A DNA stretch of 64,000 nucleotides from Anaerolineae bacterium (lineage in GTDB: Bacteria > Chloroflexota > Anaerolineae > UBA4142 > SHND01), in NCBI GenBank assembly GCA_020851635.1, contig JADZCJ010000144.1, forward strand, positions 78,235-142,234, in the 5' to 3' direction. This document shows, piece by piece, positions 36,552-44,995 of this stretch. The notes below the pieces were generated by a model. That model searched no databases. It was not told the origin of the DNA and was given only the letters and a program-made list of their open reading frames with translations. How positions within the stretch are numbered: the first letter of the stretch is position 1; each line of letters opens with the position of its first letter. Position numbers and translations under genes: made by a program.

Positions 36552-37927
36552 GGCAGGCGGGTCCGCGCGTCAGTTCAAACAAGACCGAGCGTTCACCCCG
36601 CGCAAGGACCTATTTCCGCGTTCCGGTGTATGTCCGAATCATCGGCGGATTGCTGATGTTGATCGTCATCGGGACGCTACTCTTGATGCTGCCCGCGGCG
36701 GGCGCCAAAGGCCCCCTGACCTTTCAACAGGCGCTCTTTACATCGGTATCGGCGCTCTGCGTGACCGGATTGAGCATTATCACACCCTCTGCCGATTTGA
36801 CGTGGTTCGGGCAGTTGGTTCTGCTGTTCGAGATTCAGGTGGGCGGTGTGGGTTTCATGTTCATGGTCGTCCTGACGCTGCGCCTCTTGCGCCGCCGCGT
36901 AGGTCTGGTGGACCGGCTTGCGATTCGCGATTCACTTGGCTTGCCCGAACACGTCGCCTATGCGCCAATATTGCGACGGACGTTGATTGCCATCGCCATC
37001 ATCGAGGGAGTGGGGACGCTCCTGCTGTGGCTCAATTGGCGGCACAATCTGGAAGGTTTACCGGCGCTGTGGTACGCGCTCTTTCATTCTGTCTCGGCGT
37101 TCTGCAACGCGGGCTTTGACTTGTTTACGGGACTGCCACAGTATCCCACCGGGCTGCCGCACGATCTCGGCACGTTGGCGATCATGGGCATCATCATCAT
37201 GTTGGGAGGGTTGGGCTTTCCTGTGATGGCAGAAATGGCGCATTGGCGGCCTCACAAGCGGCTCACCTTGCACTCGCGCCTCGGCATCGGCATCGCGTTG
37301 GTCCTTGTGCTGGTTGGCGCATCCGGACTGCTCATCAGCGAGCGTGGCTTGCTGGCACAAATAGAAAATCCGGCACAACGCGTAGTTTATGCGCTGTTTC
37401 AATCCATTTCGACGCGCTCGGCGGGATTCGCCCTCGGTGATTTGGACCAACTGACACCGGCGAGCCAATTCCTGATAATCGTCTTGATGTTTATCGGCAG
37501 CGGCGCAGCTTCGATGGGCGGCGGCATCACAACCGGAACACTGCTCGTCCTGCTCATTTCACTTTTGAGTTATGCGCGGGGGTATCCTGAACCGCGCGTC
37601 GAGGGGCGCACACTCCCGGCAGAACTGCCGCGACGTGCCGCCGCTGTCCTGACGGTTGCGGCAGCCAGCGTCATCGTCGCAACGTGGCTGCTGTTGATAA
37701 CCGAAAACGGCACCCTTGACCAGGCATTGTTTGAGGTCGTCTCGGCTTTTTCAACGACGGGGTTGGCTCTATCGTTCACAACCGAGCTGAATCCGGTCGG
37801 ACTGGTCATCATTATGGGAATGATGATCTGGGGACGTCTCGGCGCACTGACAATTGTTTTCGCGTTGGCGCGAACACAGCCCGCGCCGCCGATTCGTTAT
37901 CCCGAAGAATCGTTGTTAATTGGGTAA
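36548..37927 (+). CDS. ktrB: Potassium uptake membrane subunit (TrkH/KtrB family)
   Basis: This 459-residue membrane protein has the four-fold M1-P-M2 repeat. Filter-like segments include SVSALCVTGLSI, SVSAFCNAGFDLF, SISTRSAGFALGD and VVSAFSTTGLALS, each with the key Gly. It moves K+ driven by Na+ or membrane potential with KtrA. It is the second gene of a two-gene operon. The start ATG lies inside the end of ktrA. Confidence 0.94.
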   Translation: MRQAGPRVSSNKTERSPRARTYFRVPVYVRIIGGLLMLIVIGTLLLMLPAAGAKGPLTFQQALFTSVSALCVTGLSIITPSADLTWFGQLVLLFEIQVGGVGFMFMVVLTLRLLRRRVGLVDRLAIRDSLGLPEHVAYAPILRRTLIAIAIIEGVGTLLLWLNWRHNLEGLPALWYALFHSVSAFCNAGFDLFTGLPQYPTGLPHDLGTLAIMGIIIMLGGLGFPVMAEMAHWRPHKRLTLHSRLGIGIALVLVLVGASGLLISERGLLAQIENPAQRVVYALFQSISTRSAGFALGDLDQLTPASQFLIIVLMFIGSGAASMGGGITTGTLLVLLISLLSYARGYPEPRVEGRTLPAELPRRAAAVLTVAAASVIVATWLLLITENGTLDQALFEVVSAFSTTGLALSFTTELNPVGLVIIMGMMIWGRLGALTIVFALARTQPAPPIRYPEESLLIG

Positions 37928-37951
37928 AACCCTACAGGAGGAAAAAGGCAA

Positions 37952-38473
37952 ATGGGGAAAAATAAACAACTGGTGCTTGCGTTCTTTGCCACAGAATCTG
38001 CGGCGGACAATGCGGTGAACGAACTCAAGAACTGGGACAAGGCAAGCAAGGAAATCAAGTTGGGGTCAATTGGCATTCTCGTCAAGGATGACAAGGGCAA
38101 AATCAAGACTCAAAAGCTGGGCGCGCGTCACACCGGCGCGGGAGTCGTGCTCGGTGCGGTCGCCGGCGTCTTGACGGGTGGTCTTTCGCTGCTCGGGGGC
38201 GCCGTGATTGGCGGGGTGCTCGGCACGCTGATGCACAAAGGTCTGGGCATGTCAAAAGAGGACCTCGCGCGCATTAGCGGCGAGCTGGATGGCGGCAAGG
38301 CCGCGGTTGGAGTCCTGGCGGATGATTCCGAAGCTGCCGCCGTGAGCGCCAAGCTGGCAGAATTGGGCGGCAAGCCGGAAACGCACGAGGTGACGGAAGA
38401 AGCAGTCCAACAAGCGGCCGCGGCTGTAGATGCGGCTTCGACAGACACCAACGCAGAGACACCTGCCGCTTGA
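37952..38473 (+). CDS. Glycine-zipper membrane-associated protein, paralogue A
   Basis: This 173-residue protein has an N-terminal alpha/beta part (KNKQLVLAFFATESAADNAVNELKN, IGILVKDDKGKI), a Gly-rich hydrophobic stretch (GAGVVLGAVAGVLTGGLSLLGGAVIGGVLG), a conserved GMSKEDLARISGELDGGKAAVGVL, and an Ala-rich tail. It is clearly paralogous to the protein at 52239. The pattern recalls DUF1269-like proteins, but I would not assign it firmly. RBS AGGAGG lies about 10 bases upstream. Function unknown; probably membrane-inserted. Confidence 0.75.
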   Translation: MGKNKQLVLAFFATESAADNAVNELKNWDKASKEIKLGSIGILVKDDKGKIKTQKLGARHTGAGVVLGAVAGVLTGGLSLLGGAVIGGVLGTLMHKGLGMSKEDLARISGELDGGKAAVGVLADDSEAAAVSAKLAELGGKPETHEVTEEAVQQAAAAVDAASTDTNAETPAA

Positions 38474-38540
38474 AAACTCGGCTCGTGACGTCGCGGGCTG
38501 AAAAAAATACAGCACGTCTTGCCAAAAGGAGGCAAAAGAA

Positions 38541-38870
38541 ATGCGCAGTAGCAACGCAGGTTGTCTGAATGCTCTCATCAGCGGTTTTTCACGCATCGTG
38601 CTTTTGATGTTTTGGATTGCCCGTCCGGTCCAGTGGAATGCCGCGTTTGGGGACGCGTGGCTCTTGGCGTGTCTCGGCTTTCTCTTTTTGCCGTTCACGA
38701 CCTTGATGTATCTCTTTTTGCAGCTCGCAACCCCCGGACCCATTCAGGGCTTGGACTGGTTGTGGCTGGGGCTGGCAGTGGTCTGCGATGTGGTCAGCAC
38801 CGGCAGCGCCGCCTATACGAACCGCGACCGCATTCCGGCAGGCATGCCCGGCTCGGCACAGAATCCCTGA
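38541..38870 (+). CDS. Small three-helix membrane protein
   Basis: The 109-residue protein has about three hydrophobic helices (LISGFSRIVLLMFWIARPV, WLLACLGFLFLPFTTLMYLFL, LDWLWLGLAVVCDVVS). A strong RBS (AAAAGGAGGCAAAAGAA) supports the start. The tail is short and polar. No characterised family is recognised. It follows the glycine-zipper gene by 67 bp and may be co-transcribed. Confidence 0.7.
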   Translation: MRSSNAGCLNALISGFSRIVLLMFWIARPVQWNAAFGDAWLLACLGFLFLPFTTLMYLFLQLATPGPIQGLDWLWLGLAVVCDVVSTGSAAYTNRDRIPAGMPGSAQNP

Positions 38871-39061
38871 GCAGCATTTACGCGCAACGCGCGCCAATGT
38901 TCTATTCCGCCCTGCCTCTCAATGCAATCCTGCATGCCAGACGCTGCAGAGGCAGGCAGCACTGGATTAGCCCGCAGCGTGGCGGGATAATCCTCATCCC
39001 ATTCCTCAAGGCGCCGACAAAAGAAATCCATATTCTGTCGCGATGAGATGGGCAGTTCACG

Positions 39062-39097
39062 AAATAGGGAGCGTTGGTCAAAACGCGCCCTATTTTG
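39062..39097 (+). terminator. Probable terminator
   Basis: AAATAGGG-a-GCGTT pairs with AACGC-g-CCCTATTT, with one mismatch and a T-rich end. It lies about 190 bp past the small membrane protein gene. Confidence 0.55.
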
Positions 39098-39182
39098 ATG
39101 CAGAGTGGTGGTTGTGTTGTGGAAGGCTTGAATCCGAGTTTGCTGTTTTTGTCCCGTTGCAGTAGATTAGCGGATGATGGAT

Positions 39183-39188
39183 TATAAT
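39183..39188 (+). promoter_or_regulatory. -10 box giving a leaderless transcript of the channel gene
   Basis: TATAAT ends 4 bases before the ATG at 39193, so a normal start site would fall on the start codon. There is no Shine-Dalgarno. TTGCAG at 39157-39162 is a poor -35 (20-bp spacer). Confidence 0.5.
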
Positions 39189-39192
39189 AGCT

Positions 39193-40287
39193 ATGGTTAA
39201 ACGTTTTGCGGTTTGGCTCGGACTGGGTCTGTTTGCGCTGCTGTTTGCCGTCACTGCGCTCCCGTTGCACGCATCTCCGTCCGCACAAGGGCAGCGCTTG
39301 CGGGTCGCGACACGTCAGACTCTGCCCTTTATCATCGGACAGGAGGGCGAGCCGGAGGGTTTTACTGCCGAATTGTGGGACGCACTGTCGCGTCGAATGA
39401 ATATCGAGTCCGAGTGGGTCCACTACCAGACAGATGACGAGCTGATCCGGGCAGTGCGAGACGGTCAAGCCGATGTTGCCGTCGCCGCGCTTGCAATGAC
39501 GCCCGAACGCGAACTTGCCGTTGATTTTTCAGCCGGCTATTTTGACTCGGGACTTCAGATTCTGGTCAAACCACAACCCACCCGCCCGATTCTGGATTTC
39601 CTGACCGGATTTTTTTCACCGGCGCTCTTGCAGTTTTTCTTTGTCGCATTCGTGATTGTGTTTGTGTTGGCGCACGTGCTCTGGCTTCATGAACGTCGCG
39701 AAAACCCTGCCTTTCAACGCGGCTATTTTCGAGGCATCGGCGAAGGGCTTTGGGGCGTCATATTGATTTTTGCCACGGGCGAATTTGGCGACCGCGATCT
39801 GCCAGACGGCATCAAACGCTTGATCGTCGCCGCGATGTGGTTGATGGGCGTCGTCCTCATCGCGCAGTTTACCGCCACCGTGACCTCGGCGCTGACGGTC
39901 CAACAACTGACCTCGAACATCCGCGGACCGTCCGACTTGCCCGGCAAGACCATTGCGACTGCGCCAAATTCCTCGGCGGCACAATATTTGAACAATCTTG
40001 GTATACCATTTGTTCCCGTCAGCACTGCCGATCAAGCGTACGAAGCCATTATGACGGACCAGGTACAGGCGATCGTCTATGATGCGCCAACACTCCAGTG
40101 GTGGGCGGCGACCAAAGGCAAAGGCACCGTCCAGGTTGTGGGACCCATCTTTCGCCCCCTCAAATACGGCTTTGCCGTCAAAACCGGAAGCCCGCTGCGC
40201 AAGCAAATCAATCAGGCGCTGCTTGAAGTGTATGATAATGGAACATACGAAGATATCTACAACAAGTGGTTCAGTCTTGGTAATTGA
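39193..40287 (+). CDS. Prokaryotic ionotropic glutamate-receptor-type channel (GluR0-like)
   Basis: The 364-residue protein has a signal peptide (~1-27), a periplasmic-binding lobe S1 (~35-130; MTPERELAVDFSAGYF with Arg106 as the likely alpha-carboxylate ligand), helix M1 (~143-165), a pore loop (~182-200), helix M3 (~207-235) and lobe S2 (~245-364; IVYDAP with Asp297 as the likely amino-group ligand). The pore loop reads FATGEFGDRDLP where GluR0 and K+ channels have T-x-G-Y-G-D, so the filter is a variant. It is predicted to be a ligand-gated cation channel. A plain binding protein is ruled out by the inserted pore. Confidence 0.85.
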   Translation: MVKRFAVWLGLGLFALLFAVTALPLHASPSAQGQRLRVATRQTLPFIIGQEGEPEGFTAELWDALSRRMNIESEWVHYQTDDELIRAVRDGQADVAVAALAMTPERELAVDFSAGYFDSGLQILVKPQPTRPILDFLTGFFSPALLQFFFVAFVIVFVLAHVLWLHERRENPAFQRGYFRGIGEGLWGVILIFATGEFGDRDLPDGIKRLIVAAMWLMGVVLIAQFTATVTSALTVQQLTSNIRGPSDLPGKTIATAPNSSAAQYLNNLGIPFVPVSTADQAYEAIMTDQVQAIVYDAPTLQWWAATKGKGTVQVVGPIFRPLKYGFAVKTGSPLRKQINQALLEVYDNGTYEDIYNKWFSLGN

Positions 40288-40358
40288 AACAAGCAAAAAA
40301 CCAAACAATTGGTCAACCGCTACGCGTTGACGATGAAAGCAAAGAGAGGAGAAATCTC

Positions 40359-40865
40359 ATGTTGGATCTTCCATTGGAATATGCTCTGATTGAATTCAAG
40401 GGCAACAAATTCACAGGCAAGATTGTTCCGGAACTGCTGGAGCTTGCAAACCTGGGAATTGTTCGCTTTGTGGACATTGTCTTTATCCAAAAAGATAAAG
40501 ACGGCACGGTGCGGACCGTCGAGCTGAATGACCTGGACCCCAAAGGGTACAAAGAATTTGTGCCGATTGGCAAGCACGTGTCGAGCTTGTTCACGACAGA
40601 GGACCTTGAAATTGCGGCGAGCAAGTTGAAAAAGAATACAGCAGCAGTGCTGTTTTTGTGGGAGAATCTGTGGGTGGCGAACCTCCGCAAGGCAATCAAA
40701 CAGGCAGGCGGCACGCTGATTGAGCGCGCCCAGATCGCGCCCGAGGTTGTCAAACAAGTTGAAAAGGAGCTCGAGGCGGACCGGCGCAAACAAGCTGCCG
40801 CAAAAAAGCGTGCTGCCGCAAAAAAACCGTCCGCAAAAAAGAAAGCGGCAGCCAAGAAAAAGTGA
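40359..40865 (+). CDS. DUF6325-like protein with basic Lys/Ala tail
   Basis: The 168-residue protein starts with an alpha/beta DUF6325-like domain (PLEYALIEFKGNKFTGKIVPELLELANLGIVRFVDIVFIQKDKDG, LFLWENLWVANLRKAI). It ends in ~30 residues of Lys/Ala repeats (AAAKKRAAAKKPSAKKK). It is paralogous to the protein at 46336, which lacks the tail. The tail resembles histone H1-like or phosphopolymer-binding tails. RBS GAGAGGAG lies before ATG 40359. Function unknown; this family often lies beside SHOCT proteins. Confidence 0.78.
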   Translation: MLDLPLEYALIEFKGNKFTGKIVPELLELANLGIVRFVDIVFIQKDKDGTVRTVELNDLDPKGYKEFVPIGKHVSSLFTTEDLEIAASKLKKNTAAVLFLWENLWVANLRKAIKQAGGTLIERAQIAPEVVKQVEKELEADRRKQAAAKKRAAAKKPSAKKKAAAKKK

Positions 40866-40948
40866 CTGCGAATCACTTGGACCTCAGATAGCTGACATTG
40901 AAAACAGAGCCGGACCATTGTCCGGACAAGCACGAGGAGGGTATTATT

Positions 40949-41659
40949 ATGCGTGGTAGACGAGGACCGGGCGGGCCTGGTGGAGTGGGCGGTCCCGGTG
41001 GCATCGGCGGACCGGGGGGCGTGGGTGGTCCCGGAGGAGTTGATGTTGGACGGCGCGGTGGACCCGGATTGCTGGGCGCCGCAGCCGCCACAGCCGTAGT
41101 GGTTGGCACCGCATCGGCAGTCTCGGGCGCGGCGGCACAACCGCAAGCCGCCCCGGCGGCGGCAGCGGGAGGCGCGCAGCGTTACAAAATGACCGAGAAA
41201 CTGGCGTCAATTGGCGACGATTTTTGGATCGAAAACGCCGCAGGCCAGCGCGTCTTTAAAGTGGACGGCAAAGCGCTGCGGGTGCGCGACAATCTCAAAA
41301 TTCGAGACGCACAAGGGAACGTTGTTGCGGAAATTCAGGAAAAAGCCGTGCGCGTCAAGGATACAATGGACATTGAGCGCGGGGGCAGACCTGTCGCCAC
41401 AGTCAAAAAAGCGCTGGTCACACCCTTGAGAGGTCGCTTTTCCGTGAATGTGCAGGGCGGCGCGGACATGGACGTGGATGGAAACATTCTCGGGCACGAA
41501 TTCAACATCACGCAAGGCGGACGTCAAATCGCCGAAATCTCGAAAAAGTGGTTCCACATTCGTGACTCGTACGGCATCGAAATTCAGCCGGGGCAGGACG
41601 ATGCGCTGATTCTGGCAGTCGCGGTTGTGATCGACCAGATGACAAGCGACATCGCCTGA
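40949..41659 (+). CDS. LURP-one-related (Tubby-like) protein with Gly-Pro-rich N terminus
   Basis: The 236-residue protein starts with a basic patch and ~15 copies of GPGG/GGPGG-type triplets (~6-42). A short hydrophobic Ala/Val stretch follows (LLGAAAATAVVVGTASAVSGAA). From ~75 there is a LURP-one/Tubby-like beta-barrel (YKMTEKLASIGDDFWIENAAGQRVFKVDGKALRVRDNLKIRD). Tubby-like barrels bind membrane lipids or act as scramblase-like domains. RBS GAGGAGG lies 5-9 bases before ATG 40949. The collagen-like head is unusual for this family. Confidence 0.85.
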   Translation: MRGRRGPGGPGGVGGPGGIGGPGGVGGPGGVDVGRRGGPGLLGAAAATAVVVGTASAVSGAAAQPQAAPAAAAGGAQRYKMTEKLASIGDDFWIENAAGQRVFKVDGKALRVRDNLKIRDAQGNVVAEIQEKAVRVKDTMDIERGGRPVATVKKALVTPLRGRFSVNVQGGADMDVDGNILGHEFNITQGGRQIAEISKKWFHIRDSYGIEIQPGQDDALILAVAVVIDQMTSDIA

Positions 41660-41774
41660 AATCGGAAAATCACCCCCCCCTCTTTAGCCAAGCTATAAGC
41701 AGAAGGTGGGACCCTTGTATTGTGACGCGGTCAACCCGATGACAGGGAACGGTTGACTGCGCCTTGCCTTTACC

Positions 41775-42641
41775 ATGAAAACCAAAAATCAATTTATCGC
41801 TGTCGGATTCACCATCGTCATGCTCGGCGCGATCTTGTTTGTGGCAATCAATGCGCTTGCGCCATCGCTCGACCTCTCTCCCCTGCAGGCGCTGCAATCC
41901 GCAACCGCGACACCCGCGTCAACCGCGCCGCAGGGTGATGTTATACCCATCAAACCACTCACGGAACTCAAATCACTCAGCGCGACCGTAAATCTCGGCG
42001 TCAACGGTCTCCTTGACGGAAAACGGACCCAGGGCGACCTGAAAGCCATCGTGACAACAAACGACGAGGACAAGAGCCAGATTTCGGTGAGCGGGAGTCT
42101 CTTGGGTCCCATCGCCGCCCAAATCGGCGGTTCACTGGTGGGTCTCTTTACCCCCAAACAGGCAGACGTTTTCAAAGTGCCCCAGGGTACCTTTGTCAGC
42201 ATCCCCGGATTTCTGCCGATTTGCATCAAGCCGAATGCGCCCGAGGCAACCGAGGCGCTTGAAGAGCTCTCCCCATCAGAGCTGATGACCATGTTGACAA
42301 ACAACGATGTGGCGCGCGGCAAGTTTGTAGGCAATGAAACGCTCAACGGCGTTGCCGTCAAACACTATGTCATAAATGGCGACGCGTTCCTTCAAGCCGC
42401 CCAAAAGAGCAGCAACGATAGAGTCAAGACCTTTGGCCAAGCGCTATGGTCGGCTGAGGATGCTGACCTGTATATTGACGCGCAAGGCGGGCACGCCGTT
42501 GCATTTCGCGGCAGCTATAGCGGTGAATTCGAGCCGCTCAAATTCCAGGGTGATTTTGACGTGGCAATTGATCTGACCTCTGTGAATCAGAACACGCCAA
42601 TCAATCTGCCGTCGTCCTGCAACAACCCAATAACCCCATAA
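41775..42641 (+). CDS. Exported lipid-carrier-like protein, function unknown
   Basis: This 288-residue protein has an N-terminal membrane anchor (FIAVGFTIVMLGAILFVAINAL), a Thr/Pro linker, then a beta-rich domain (LKSLSATVNLGVNGLLDGKRTQGDLKAIVT, LNGVAVKHYVINGDAFLQAA, AEDADLYIDAQGGHAVAFRGSY). The layout recalls LppX/LprG or LolA-like lipid-binding folds. There is no lipobox. A hairpin (GCGGTCAACC/GGTTGACTGC, ~41730-41762) precedes the ATG. A bidirectional terminator follows. The assignment is tentative. Confidence 0.6.
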   Translation: MKTKNQFIAVGFTIVMLGAILFVAINALAPSLDLSPLQALQSATATPASTAPQGDVIPIKPLTELKSLSATVNLGVNGLLDGKRTQGDLKAIVTTNDEDKSQISVSGSLLGPIAAQIGGSLVGLFTPKQADVFKVPQGTFVSIPGFLPICIKPNAPEATEALEELSPSELMTMLTNNDVARGKFVGNETLNGVAVKHYVINGDAFLQAAQKSSNDRVKTFGQALWSAEDADLYIDAQGGHAVAFRGSYSGEFEPLKFQGDFDVAIDLTSVNQNTPINLPSSCNNPITP

Positions 42642-42653
42642 GTTTGGTGATGT

Positions 42654-42693
42654 AAAGAACCGTCCGCAGCGGATGCTGCGGACGGTTCTTTTT
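42654..42693. terminator. Bidirectional terminator
   Basis: AAAGAACCGTCCGCAGC (42654-42670) pairs with GCTGCGGACGGTTCTTT across GGAT, with T-run and A-run on the two sides. It lies between convergent genes ending at 42641 and 42706. Confidence 0.92.
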
Positions 42694-42705
42694 GGTCAGG
42701 TTGAA

Positions 42706-44793
42706 TCAAGGATTTGTCTGGGCAGGCGATTCGGACCGACCGGACAAGCCCTGTGCCTGGTCGCGCCAGCCACGCAATAGTCTGTAGAGACCCGTGGCAT
42801 GCACGACCGGCGTGCCGTCGTACGGCAGTGTCGAGGGATAGAGGAGGAACGGACGGTTCTGCGGACCGCCCAAGCCGCCATGATGGCTCACCTGATTCTC
42901 GAACCCGCACAATTCTTCAGTGACAGGGTCGAACCTGGTGTTGACAATGATGTCGGGGCAATCCACAAAACTGCTTTCGCGCCGGATGTGCATGGCAGCA
43001 TTTGGCGGATAAACGGCGAGCGGGTCTATATTCCCCTCACGCCTGTTCAGGTCCACAAAGTTGATTCCACCCTTGGTCATCACCATCGTTCCGTTGGTCT
43101 CGGATTTGACAATGATAAAGCCGACGCCGGGATGATTGATCAACCCGAGGATCAGGTCGGGGTGCGCGTCCTGAATCTGCTCGTATGTCAGACGCTGCTT
43201 GGAATCGGTAAAATAGATCAAACCGGTGCTGCCCGAGCCGAATACGACCACATTCGCCTTTTCCAGTTCCTGTTCTTCCGGTTCGCTCTCTTTGGCATCT
43301 CGTTCGGGACCCAGCGCCACCGCCCCATCTTTGGTCTTGCTCGCCAGCGCGCGCCTGACGACCTCTGCGCTGCGGGTATTATCCTGAGTGGACTCGCTCA
43401 AGACAGCATTCAGGTTATCCCAGGCCTCGTTCGTGTTGAGCGCCGCAAACACCTGCCCTTTTACCAGCCCTTTGACCAAATCCTCAAGCGAAATGCCGTA
43501 TGCTGTTTTGAATGTAGGGCCAAGACTCTGTCCGTGGTCCGAAAGCACAAAGACATGATATGGGCGCGGCGCGTTGGGCAGCGCGCGTTCGATTCGCGCA
43601 AAGTAGCGGTCCGTCTCGTGCAAGGATTCGAACGCCTCGGGAGACGACATCCCCGCAAAATGGGCGAGGTCATCATAGCCCGCATAGAGGGCATAGATCG
43701 CTGGCACTCCGCGCAAAACGTCGCCGATGACGGTATAGGTCGTCAAATCCTGGAGCATGGGTCCCATAAACGCGCGCAGGAATGCGTAGGCGGCGTTGCG
43801 CGAGCTCACAATATACTTGTCGTCTCTGGACCCGCGTTTGTGTCTGCCTCGCTGTCTTGCCGCTTCGAACCATTCTTTGATAACTTCGATGATAAAGCGC
43901 GTAATCAGGCGCGCAAGAATAAACGGGTTAAAGAGGTAGGTGTAAAAACCCGGACCGCGCCCGCGGTTGCGGTTCAAGGTCACGCTCATGGTAAAGAGCG
44001 ATTCCGTCGCATCGCCGCTAAACATATTGCCGCGCGAAGCCCCGCCATCCGACAACAACCCCCTGCCCGTCGAAAGCCGCTTTTCAATTTCGACCGCATC
44101 TTTGGGATTTCCCGACATGATCATTTTGCCCGCGGCACGGTCCCACCAGCGATACGCGGGCACATTGTCATTGTTTCCCATCAAGATGCCCGTTTGCATT
44201 GCGCCCGTCTGCGAAGTAAAGTCCGTCTCCCATTGGAGCAGCTTGTGGTCGCCGCTGTCGAGCCATTTCTTGAGCGTTGGCATGTGTCCTTCATCCAACG
44301 CGCGCCGCAAAATGTCTATGCTCAAGCCGTCAATTTCGAGAAACAAAAAACCCGGCACATCGGTCTTTTTGACATCGCCATACTTGGAAACCATCTTGCC
44401 GGTCACATTACGGTCAAAGTTCGAATCCTCGTCCAACACCAATATGCTCGCCAGGATCGCGTTGACGACGGTCAGCCCAACGGCAATCCACAAGCCGGGC
44501 CAGAATCCGTCAATTTGCACGCCCGGAATGTAATTCCCAAAAAGGGTTACACCGATGCCTGTGAGGACGAATGTCAGGACCGGAAAGAGAATTGCCGGCA
44601 AATGCGCAAAAAAGTTGATAAAGAGCCACCACACGATGCCCTGAATAATAGAGACGCCAATTACCATAACGATGGCTGACGCAAAGGTCGTAATGGCAAC
44701 TCCCGGCGCCAAGAGCGAAAGCAGAAACAGAACAATCGCGTCAACAATGACAACGGACAGGAATTGAATGATACGCGATCGCGACAATTTCAT
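42706..44793 (-). CDS. Membrane-anchored type I phosphodiesterase/phosphatase with holin-like N-terminal domain
   Basis: The 695-residue protein starts with a four-helix phage-holin-4-type membrane domain (~1-125; IIQGIVWWLFINFFAHLPAIL). An alkaline-phosphatase-superfamily domain follows, with FLFLEIDGLSIDILRRAL (metal/nucleophile region), YAGYDDLAHFAG and FVLSDHGQSLG (metal ligands), and a C-terminal SHHGGLGGPQNRPFLLYPS. It is likely a lipid-linked or nucleotide phosphodiesterase at the membrane. ATG 44793 is preferred because CGGGGAAC precedes it; ATG 44814 is possible. Confidence 0.82.
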   Translation of the reverse strand: MKLSRSRIIQFLSVVIVDAIVLFLLSLLAPGVAITTFASAIVMVIGVSIIQGIVWWLFINFFAHLPAILFPVLTFVLTGIGVTLFGNYIPGVQIDGFWPGLWIAVGLTVVNAILASILVLDEDSNFDRNVTGKMVSKYGDVKKTDVPGFLFLEIDGLSIDILRRALDEGHMPTLKKWLDSGDHKLLQWETDFTSQTGAMQTGILMGNNDNVPAYRWWDRAAGKMIMSGNPKDAVEIEKRLSTGRGLLSDGGASRGNMFSGDATESLFTMSVTLNRNRGRGPGFYTYLFNPFILARLITRFIIEVIKEWFEAARQRGRHKRGSRDDKYIVSSRNAAYAFLRAFMGPMLQDLTTYTVIGDVLRGVPAIYALYAGYDDLAHFAGMSSPEAFESLHETDRYFARIERALPNAPRPYHVFVLSDHGQSLGPTFKTAYGISLEDLVKGLVKGQVFAALNTNEAWDNLNAVLSESTQDNTRSAEVVRRALASKTKDGAVALGPERDAKESEPEEQELEKANVVVFGSGSTGLIYFTDSKQRLTYEQIQDAHPDLILGLINHPGVGFIIVKSETNGTMVMTKGGINFVDLNRREGNIDPLAVYPPNAAMHIRRESSFVDCPDIIVNTRFDPVTEELCGFENQVSHHGGLGGPQNRPFLLYPSTLPYDGTPVVHATGLYRLLRGWRDQAQGLSGRSESPAQTNP

Positions 44794-44995
44794 AATGTTC
44801 CCCGTTCCATCCAATCAATTTGGCAAAACTCGATTCCCTGAACAACAAAGCGGTCCGGGCAATCGTGCAGCGCCCGGACCGCATCTAATGACACCTACAA
44901 AAGTCATGCTGCGCGCACCGCATGTCAGCCCTCCTGCCAAAAGCCATAAGCTTGTGCGATAACATGCCGGCAAGCCGGTGCACGCGCGCAAGACG

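Larger units (their letters stand above)
38871..39192. other. 322-bp intergenic region
   Basis: No gene is seen. It holds a hairpin AAATAGGG (39062-39069) / CCCTATTT (39088-39095), helped by GCGTT/AACGC, followed by TTG: a likely terminator. A TATAAT box lies just before the channel gene. The first ~180 bp shows nothing. Confidence 0.6.

Noticed and set aside
42799..44679. A 626-codon plus-strand open frame
   Set aside because: It is a shadow of the phosphodiesterase gene on the other strand. It has no family motif, is very Arg/His-rich and has no RBS.
42706..44793. Prophage, suggested by the holin-like domain
   Set aside because: The domain is fused to a phosphodiesterase, and there are no capsid, tail, integrase or lysin genes nearby.
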